Shown here: positions 6,758 to 10,630 of the stretch, piece by piece
How positions within the stretch are numbered: the first letter of the stretch is position 1
How the letters are laid out: every line of letters begins with the position of its first letter
From: Gammaproteobacteria bacterium UBA4475
GTDB lineage: Bacteria; Pseudomonadota; Gammaproteobacteria; Pseudomonadales; Azotimanducaceae
NCBI GenBank assembly: GCA_002389265.1
Contig: DGOD01000317.1
Span: 1 to 10,630, forward strand
Length of the DNA stretch: 10,630 bases
Reading direction: 5' to 3'
The notes under the pieces: generated by a model
Seen by the model: the letters and a program-made list of their open reading frames with translations, nothing else
Told to the model about the DNA's origin: nothing
Databases searched by the model: none
Program-made: the position numbers and the translations under genes

Positions 6758-7156
6758 TTGACTGATCACCAGCTTACGTTCCTCAATCACTGACGGACTG
6801 AGACTGACCCTGGGCTCGAGCGGCAAGACCGTGCTGGCGTTGTCCAGGGTCGGGTCCACATAAATTGGATCGCAAGCCGCACTTAACTTTAGGAATGCCT
6901 TATGAGTAAGGCACGCCTGATCAACACCGTCTTCTCGAATGGTGTCGGCAAAACGCATATAACCTTCCTCCTCCAGCCATAACAATGCGAAAAAGCCAGA
7001 GGTATATCGTGGGCTATGCAGGCCATATTCGTCCGGCTCATCGATGCCGGCAACTTCGTCGACATACAGGGCGAACTTCGATGGAAAATTCGAATAAAGG
7101 AGATTTAATGCCACCGCAATGTGCCGGTAAAAGTTTTCAATATTGATATCAGCCAT
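6686..7156 (-). CDS. Conserved-looking hypothetical protein, possibly winged-helix-like
   Basis: A 156-residue protein from the preferred ATG at 7156 (MADINIENFYRHIAVALNLLYSNFP). A longer frame begins with TTG at 7183 or ATG at 7180, adding 8-9 residues. I do not recognise a named family. Visible features are an amphipathic helix (ENFYRHIAVALNLLYSNF), an acidic segment (VDEVAGIDEPDEYG), a second helix with FFALLWLEEEGYMRF and a third with DQACLTHKAFLKL. The helix, helix, 'EEGYMRF' strand order is reminiscent of a winged-helix protein. The C terminus (SVIEERKLVISQLRRALRSGSSLAVDKVIQHIL) is helical and basic. It is soluble, without signal peptide or membrane segment. It is convergent with the exonuclease gene and divergent from the YjfI-PspA operon. 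Codon use resembles its neighbours, so it is probably a real native gene. Confidence 0.7.
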   Translation of the reverse strand: MADINIENFYRHIAVALNLLYSNFPSKFALYVDEVAGIDEPDEYGLHSPRYTSGFFALLWLEEEGYMRFADTIREDGVDQACLTHKAFLKLSAACDPIYVDPTLDNASTVLPLEPRVSLSPSVIEERKLVISQLRRALRSGSSLAVDKVIQHILHT

Positions 7157-7162
7157 AGGTTG

Positions 7163-7168
7163 ATTATA
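7163..7168 (-). promoter_or_regulatory. TATAAT hexamer just before the hypothetical gene start
   Basis: On the minus strand TATAAT (plus-strand attata at 7163-7168) ends 6 nt before the ATG at 7156, so a transcript started from it would begin at or within a base or two of that ATG. No good -35 exists at 16-18 bp spacing (CGCGCA at 17). Either this is a weak promoter giving a leaderless message or the match is chance inside a longer coding frame. Confidence 0.25.
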
Positions 7169-7262
7169 GCGTTCGAACATCAAACTGCGCGTGTCTTGAT
7201 GCAGCCGGTAGAAATCCTTTTATCAACGGTGGGCCTCGGGTGATTCCGCGGGTAGATTCACC

Positions 7263-7290
7263 TTGACATATTATGTCGCCGCGCTAGACT
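7263..7290 (+). promoter_or_regulatory. Sigma-70 promoter of the YjfI-PspA-RHH-rhomboid operon
   Basis: A perfect -35 TTGACA (7263-7268), a 16-bp spacer and TAGACT (7285-7290, four of six matches to TATAAT). Transcription should begin near 7297, leaving a leader of about 50 nt to the GTG at 7349. The -35 box lies inside the first of two identical palindromes, so a bound regulator would compete with RNA polymerase. Confidence 0.6.
7265..7277. promoter_or_regulatory. Operator copy 1: perfect 6-1-6 palindrome over the -35 box
   Basis: GACATATTATGTC is a perfect inverted repeat (GACATA, central T, TATGTC). The base before it is T in both copies, so the shared identical word is TGACATATTATGTC (14 bp). 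It overlaps the last four bases of the TTGACA -35. The size and symmetry fit a dimeric helix-turn-helix or ribbon-helix-helix regulator; I do not recognise the motif as that of a specific known regulator. Confidence 0.65.
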
Positions 7291-7301
7291 TCGGGCTGAG
7301 T

Positions 7302-7314
7302 GACATATTATGTC
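7302..7314. promoter_or_regulatory. Operator copy 2: identical palindrome near the transcript start
   Basis: The same GACATATTATGTC recurs with centre-to-centre distance of 37 bp from copy 1 (7271 to 7308). That is about 3.5 helical turns, so the two sites would face opposite sides of the helix. It lies just downstream of the predicted transcription start (about +6 to +18) and before the ribosome site. This arrangement is typical of repression, by blocking both polymerase binding and promoter escape. Confidence 0.65.
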
Positions 7315-7348
7315 CATTGGCTGGGCGCTGAGCCCAAGGAGTGGCGTT

Positions 7349-7756
7349 GTGAATACCCAGGATCTGGCTTTGCGCCTGACAGATCTCAGTGGTTATGCTG
7401 GTTATCAGTTTGACTGCCAACCGATACCCGGCGAGATCGGTGTGTTGCAGATCACCGTGGGCGACTATGAAGAGATTCCGGCATTTCTGTCCGTGACTGA
7501 CAGTCAGATTATCTGCATGACCCATCTGTTCAATGACAATGAAGTGATCACCGCCAAGCGCGCCATGATGCTGGAAGAAATGCTTGAACTGAATATTCCC
7601 ATGCCGTTGTCAGCGTTTTCAAAGATTGGTAATCGCTATGTCGTATTTGGCTCACTATCTGTGAATTCCAGCATTGAAGATATTTGCCACGAACTGATCA
7701 CACTGACTGAAAATGCCGCTGAGGCACTCACAGTTTTGGAAGAATATATTCGTTAG
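7349..7756 (+). CDS. yjfI: YjfI-family (DUF2170) protein
   Basis: A 135-residue cytosolic protein. The signature block runs through DYEEIPAFLSVTDSQIICMTHLFNDNEV (39-66) and IPMPLSAFSKIGNRYVVFGSLSVNSSIEDI (83-112), as in E. coli YjfI. In E. coli yjfI sits directly before the pspA-like yjfJ, and the same order is seen here, so it is probably a partner or modulator of the following PspA-like protein. Its biochemical role is unknown. The frame opens earlier (ATG at 7310), but GTG 7349 is chosen because AAGGAG (7336-7341) lies 7 nt before it and because an earlier start would lie inside operator copy 2. Confidence 0.88.
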   Translation: MNTQDLALRLTDLSGYAGYQFDCQPIPGEIGVLQITVGDYEEIPAFLSVTDSQIICMTHLFNDNEVITAKRAMMLEEMLELNIPMPLSAFSKIGNRYVVFGSLSVNSSIEDICHELITLTENAAEALTVLEEYIR

Positions 7757-7784
7757 GTCAGACAAAATCACGAGGAGCAATAGC

Positions 7785-8474
7785 ATGAGTATTTTAAAGA
7801 AAATCATGACGGCGGTTCGCGGTGGTGCTCGAGAAATGGGTGAGCTGGTGGTGGATGCAAATGCTGTCCGTATCTTCGAGCAGGAAATCCGTGAAGCCCA
7901 GACGCATCTGCGTAAAGCCAAGTATGATCTGACCGATGTTATGGCCAAAGCAATGCAAGCCAGCCGACAGATTCAGAGCCTGCATCATGAAATAGATGAA
8001 CATGAAGGATTTGTGGTGCGCGCCATCGAGCAGAGCGATGAAGCATTAGCATTATCAATATCAGAAAAAATCTCAGGGTTAGAGACGGATCTCGAGGAGC
8101 AGCGTGAGGTGCAGGTCACATTCAGCGGTCAGGTAGAGCATCTGCGCTCCCTAGTGTCAAAGACTGAGCGCCAGATTCGAAAGTTTGAACGGCAGTTGAG
8201 CATGCTCAAGACCACCGAGAGCGTCCAAAAAGCCAGTGCCGCAATTGCTGATAATTTCGCGGCCAGCAGTTCAAAAATGCACTCGGCTCGTGATTCTCTG
8301 GCGCGAATCAAGCAACGCCAACAGGAAAAGTTTGATCAAATGAGCGCCGCCGAGGCGGTGCAGGCAGAGACAATGGATGAAAGCCTGACTGAAAAGCTCC
8401 GCAGTGCCGGTATGATTCAAGATAAAACCAGTGCCAAACAGGTGCTCGCCCGGATCAAAGCCGGTCAAAGGTAA
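7785..8474 (+). CDS. PspA/IM30-family (YjfJ-like) membrane-stress protein
   Basis: 229 residues beginning MSILKKIMTAVRGGAREMGELVVDANAVRIFEQEIREA, the amphipathic N-terminal helix and start of the long coiled coil of PspA/IM30 proteins. Heptad-rich helices continue to about residue 195 with no membrane span or signal peptide. The C terminus SLTEKLRSAGMIQDKTSAKQVLARIKAGQR matches the extended tail of YjfJ-like members. The family assembles ESCRT-III-like polymers on the cytosolic face of stressed inner membrane. A GAGGAG ribosome site (7772-7777) lies 7 nt before the ATG, which decides this start over an open frame from 7713. The gap to yjfI is 28 bp. No pspF, pspB or pspC gene is in the window, so control is probably not the classical sigma-54 Psp system. 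Confidence 0.92.
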   Translation: MSILKKIMTAVRGGAREMGELVVDANAVRIFEQEIREAQTHLRKAKYDLTDVMAKAMQASRQIQSLHHEIDEHEGFVVRAIEQSDEALALSISEKISGLETDLEEQREVQVTFSGQVEHLRSLVSKTERQIRKFERQLSMLKTTESVQKASAAIADNFAASSSKMHSARDSLARIKQRQQEKFDQMSAAEAVQAETMDESLTEKLRSAGMIQDKTSAKQVLARIKAGQR

Positions 8475-8496
8475 GGCTGGGTGAGTAGGAGGATAA

Positions 8497-8835
8497 ATGT
8501 CGATCAGCGGTAAGTGGGAAAAAGAAAAAAGTGCCCTTAAGGCCGTGCAGGTGGCCTTTGATGTGGGGGATGATGTGAACCAGTTGATTCGATTCGAAGC
8601 GCTGACTCAGGGTATTAATCCGACAGACCGGGTACGGCAGTTGTTGGGTTTGGCAGTGAACGCCCGACCGATACGTCCACGATTGTCAATCTCTCTGTCA
8701 GAGCAAGACTTTGCCGAGCTCGCGGTGCGATTTGGAGTTGATGCGAGCGATCGACTGAAGATCCGTCAGATTGCCGCTGAAAAACTGATTCAACACCTCA
8801 ACGAGGTGAAACGGGATGAGGTGATGCAGGATTAA
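8497..8835 (+). CDS. Small protein with two ribbon-helix-helix-like segments
   Basis: 112 residues; no named family recognised. Two stretches share a strand-helix-helix plan. The first is KAVQVAFDV (15-23) followed by DDVNQLIRFEALTQ and NPTDRVRQLLGL. The second is RPRLSISLS (60-68) followed by EQDFAELAVRFG and ASDRLKIRQIAAEKLI. Each resembles a ribbon-helix-helix unit, so the protein could be a tandem RHH DNA-binding protein. A linker with ARPIRPR is basic. It is co-transcribed between the PspA-like gene (22-bp gap) and the rhomboid gene (1-bp gap) and has a strong AGGAGG ribosome site at 8487-8492. It is the only DNA-binding candidate in the operon and may bind the twin palindromes upstream of yjfI; that is inference. 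Confidence 0.75.
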   Translation: MSISGKWEKEKSALKAVQVAFDVGDDVNQLIRFEALTQGINPTDRVRQLLGLAVNARPIRPRLSISLSEQDFAELAVRFGVDASDRLKIRQIAAEKLIQHLNEVKRDEVMQD

Positions 8836-8836
8836 C

Positions 8837-9424
8837 TTGCCTCGATTGGTCGTGAATCAATGGCTAGGCAGCTTACGACGTGTTTTCTGGCTCGTCGTCC
8901 TGATCTGGACCCTACAGGCCGTTAATAGCGCTTATGGCATGAATTTCAACGCACTAGGTATTTATCCCCGTGACTGGCAGGGTTTATCGGGTATCTTCAT
9001 CTGGCCATTGTTGCATGCCAATGTAGTCCATTTGTTGATGAACACAGTGCCGCTGCTGATTTTTGGTTTCTTCGTTGCGCTGCGCGGCACAGGCGCGTTC
9101 ATCAAGGCGACGCTGCTGATTGTGATAGTCGGTGGACTCGGCGTATGGATCTTCGGTCGACCTGCGTATCATATTGGCGCCAGTGGCCTGGTGTTTGGTT
9201 ATTTGGGTTTTCTGTTGGCCATTGGAATTTATGAGAAACGGCTGGGTAGCCTGTTAGTCGGTGGCATGATGTTGTTTTATTACGGCGGCATGATTTTTGG
9301 TGTCCTGCCTCAGAATGGTTTTGTTTCCTGGGAAGGACATCTATCCGGGCTATTGGCAGGGGTGCTGGCGGCACGTTTGTTGGCTAGGCCTGAGCGGCCT
9401 AAGCAGCGGTCTGAGCGAAAGTAA
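8837..9424 (+). CDS. Rhomboid-family intramembrane serine protease
   Basis: A 195-residue polytopic inner-membrane protein with about six hydrophobic segments. Catalytic features are HANVVHLLMN (60-69, matching the H-x4-HLxxN motif of TM2), the nucleophile Ser116 in GASGLVFG (114-121), and His168 in WEGHLSGLLAG (165-173). All residues needed for the Ser-His dyad are present. TTG is the chosen start: GCAGGA in the end of the preceding gene lies about 6 nt upstream, the stop of that gene is 1 bp away, and no ATG occurs before the first membrane segment. Placed last in an operon with PspA- and YjfI-like proteins, it probably cleaves or degrades membrane substrates during envelope stress. The tail PERPKQRSERK is basic and should be cytosolic. 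Confidence 0.92.
   Translation: MPRLVVNQWLGSLRRVFWLVVLIWTLQAVNSAYGMNFNALGIYPRDWQGLSGIFIWPLLHANVVHLLMNTVPLLIFGFFVALRGTGAFIKATLLIVIVGGLGVWIFGRPAYHIGASGLVFGYLGFLLAIGIYEKRLGSLLVGGMMLFYYGGMIFGVLPQNGFVSWEGHLSGLLAGVLAARLLARPERPKQRSERK
9385..9401. other. Hairpin in the 3' end of the rhomboid gene
   Basis: TAGGCC (9385-9390), a 5-nt loop TGAGC and GGCCTA (9396-9401) form a perfect 6-bp GC-rich stem inside the last codons. No T tract follows, so it is not a standard intrinsic terminator. It may stabilise the mRNA 3' end or be incidental to the coding sequence. No better terminator is visible in the 76 bp between this gene and the convergent UspE-like gene. Confidence 0.25.
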
Positions 9425-9500
9425 TAGCGCTACCCCAGGGGTCGAGTGCGTTCCAAACTGTAGGGCGTTTGGTGGTTGTGGGTCAGCACTGTCAATGGTC

Positions 9501-10391
9501 TTAGCGTAAGACCACCACATCACACTGGGTATATTGCAGGATCGTCTCGGAGGTGTTGCCGATCACGAAGCTTTTGACACCAGTTCGGCCAACGGTACCC
9601 ATCACCAATATCTCAGCCTGGGTTTCTTCGGCGAGGCTGCGTAGGCGCATGGCAGGTCGGCCTTCCTCGATATACAGGTAATTGAAGCTAACATTGGCCG
9701 CGTCGGTGAGCTTGGCAATGGCCTTGCGGGCCACCCGCTCGATGTCATCTCGCAGTTGCTGAAAATTGATGCCCACGGCTGCTTGTCCGGCCCAGGGCTC
9801 TAGCAGCGGGTAGCTGCAGACGATAGCCAGTTCGCCGCCCAGAATAGATGCTAGCTGATCTGCTTCAATCAGCACTTTTTTGCTCAGCTCAAACTGATCC
9901 TCGTTCAGTGCGTCAATCGCCGCCATGATGATCGGCGCCTCGACCCAAGCGCTGGGTTTTACCAACATAACGGGAATGGTTGAGTGTCGCAGTAGATTCC
10001 AGTCCTGGGGTGTGCGAGTGGAGAATGCTCTGTCTTCTTCGAGATTGGTCGCCTTGATGATCAGGTCACTCTGGCTGACCTCTGCAGCATGAAGAATGCC
10101 CTGCCATTCATCTTTATGCCAAAGCGTCGCGGAGTCGAGAGACTTGACCTTGTGGCGCACGCTATCAAGCTGGTCTTCGAGCCAGCTTTCCCCAGCCGAG
10201 AGAATAAACGTCTTCAGCGTTTGATCTTTTTCGATCGCCTGAAGTGGTAGATCTGCCAGGCTCTCGTAGACCACATGAATGACCTCAAGCTCGGCATCTG
10301 CAGCATTGGCGAGAATGGCGGCCTTTTCGAGGACGAAAACTGCGCCTTCATCTCGTGTTAACGCCACCAAGATTCTTTCAACTCCGAGCAT
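9501..10391 (-). CDS. UspE-like tandem universal stress protein
   Basis: 296 residues forming two Usp domains. Domain 1 begins MLGVERILVALTRDEGAVFVLEKAAILANAADAELEVIHVV and ends NLLRHSTIPVMLVKPS. Domain 2 begins PIIMAAIDALNEDQFELSKKVLIEADQLASILGGELAIV and ends VMGTVGRTGVKSFVIGNTSETILQYTQCDVVVLR. The glycine-rich GTVGRTG...GN element resembles the nucleotide-binding loop, with Asn in place of the usual Ser/Thr after the last Gly. UspE-type proteins support survival under stress, stationary phase and anaerobiosis. The ATG at 10391 is preferred over one at 10451: it has AAGTGAGG 8 nt upstream, the Usp fold begins directly there, and the upstream ATG lies inside the FNR box. The gene is monocistronic here and convergent with the rhomboid operon. 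Confidence 0.92.
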   Translation of the reverse strand: MLGVERILVALTRDEGAVFVLEKAAILANAADAELEVIHVVYESLADLPLQAIEKDQTLKTFILSAGESWLEDQLDSVRHKVKSLDSATLWHKDEWQGILHAAEVSQSDLIIKATNLEEDRAFSTRTPQDWNLLRHSTIPVMLVKPSAWVEAPIIMAAIDALNEDQFELSKKVLIEADQLASILGGELAIVCSYPLLEPWAGQAAVGINFQQLRDDIERVARKAIAKLTDAANVSFNYLYIEEGRPAMRLRSLAEETQAEILVMGTVGRTGVKSFVIGNTSETILQYTQCDVVVLR

Positions 10392-10422
10392 GTTGATCGC
10401 CTCACTTAACTCTGATGTTTGG

Positions 10423-10464
10423 AGTCTGGCTGATGTGCTGGCGACCGACATTGATGCGGATCAA
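10423..10464 (-). promoter_or_regulatory. FNR/ANR-type promoter of the UspE-like gene (box 10451-10464)
   Basis: TTGATGCGGATCAA (10451-10464) is a perfect match to the FNR/ANR consensus TTGAT-N4-ATCAA. On the minus strand it is followed after exactly 22 bp by CAGACT (10423-10428), a three-of-six -10. If this is the -10, the box centres at -41.5, the classic class II activation position. Transcription would begin near 10416, leaving a leader of about 25 nt with a Shine-Dalgarno before the ATG at 10391. A poor -10 and the box in place of a -35 are what an activator-dependent promoter shows. Oxygen limitation should therefore induce the gene. Confidence 0.8.
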
Positions 10465-10630
10465 TGGATTCAGGCTAAGTGGATGCGTAATAGTGAGCGG
10501 CTCAGCTCAGCTGGTCGGAGTTGCCGCGATCGGCTTGGTGACGCTAAACCTGTGAGCATTTCAATTCAGATTAGCCAACAAGATATTCGATGCGCGAACT
10601 GGGGCTGGTAACCAAATGACTATGCCGCAG
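10465..10630. other. Gene-free upstream region at the window edge
   Basis: I see no supportable gene here. An ATG at 10616 on the plus strand could start a divergent gene cut off after five codons. On the minus strand a frame open from the window edge to a TAA near 10570 could be the tail of another gene. Neither can be judged. If a divergent gene exists, the FNR box would lie between the two. Confidence 0.4.

Noticed and set aside
9431..9441. ACCCC-A-GGGGT palindrome between the rhomboid and UspE-like genes
   Set aside because: A 1-nt loop cannot form a normal hairpin and no T tract follows; it may be a binding site, but nothing supports that.
10279..10611. 110-codon plus-strand open frame over the UspE-like start
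   Set aside because: It is antisense to the UspE N terminus and promoter, has no ribosome site and gives a low-complexity Ser-rich translation.

Overview
The window reads as a chromosomal segment of a gammaproteobacterium, probably a free-living aquatic-type lineage. The main reasons are an EpmC-type EF-P hydroxylase (a family known mainly from Gammaproteobacteria), a TusA sulfur carrier, a tandem UspE-type stress protein behind a perfect FNR/ANR box, and a very large OmpA-linked outer-membrane beta-barrel protein. I see no transposase, phage gene, CRISPR array, rRNA or tRNA. Genes are tightly packed, and no gene-free stretch exceeds about 250 bp.

Layout: (1) 1-3360 is the 3' part of a giant surface protein. 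It enters the window at the last residues of an OmpA peptidoglycan-binding domain and continues through Ig-like regions into a long beta-rich barrel. (2) A convergent small ABM-fold gene lies at 3477-3764 on the minus strand, with a TATAAT-type promoter. (3) A 19-bp tandem repeat (3907-3982) precedes a compact plus-strand run of five genes from 4009 to 6588: tusA, a gamma-glutamylcyclotransferase-like gene, epmC, a PaaI-type hotdog thioesterase and a stand-alone 5'-3' exonuclease. Neighbours overlap by 4-8 bp or are 4 bp apart, so co-translation is likely. Two members (TusA, EpmC) act on the translation apparatus. The second gene has no ATG/GTG/TTG start that keeps its essential YGSN motif; a CTG overlapping the tusA stop is the best candidate.

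(4) An 11-bp triple repeat (6593-6625) and a minus-strand conserved hypothetical gene (6686-7156) follow. (5) A regulated four-gene operon occupies 7349-9424: a YjfI/DUF2170 protein, a PspA/IM30-family protein, a small protein with two ribbon-helix-helix-like segments, and a rhomboid intramembrane protease. Its promoter carries two identical perfect 13-bp palindromes, one overlapping the -35 box and one just downstream of the predicted transcript start. This looks like a membrane-stress module with a dedicated repressor or activator. (6) A minus-strand UspE-like gene (9501-10391) is preceded by a perfect TTGAT-N4-ATCAA box placed as in a class II FNR promoter, implying induction at low oxygen.

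The observations most worth following are the twin-palindrome operator of the YjfI-PspA-RHH-rhomboid operon, the non-canonical start (or frameshift) of the cyclotransferase-like gene, the FNR promoter that fixes the UspE start, and the repeats in front of tusA. All family assignments come from reading motifs by eye; no searches were run.
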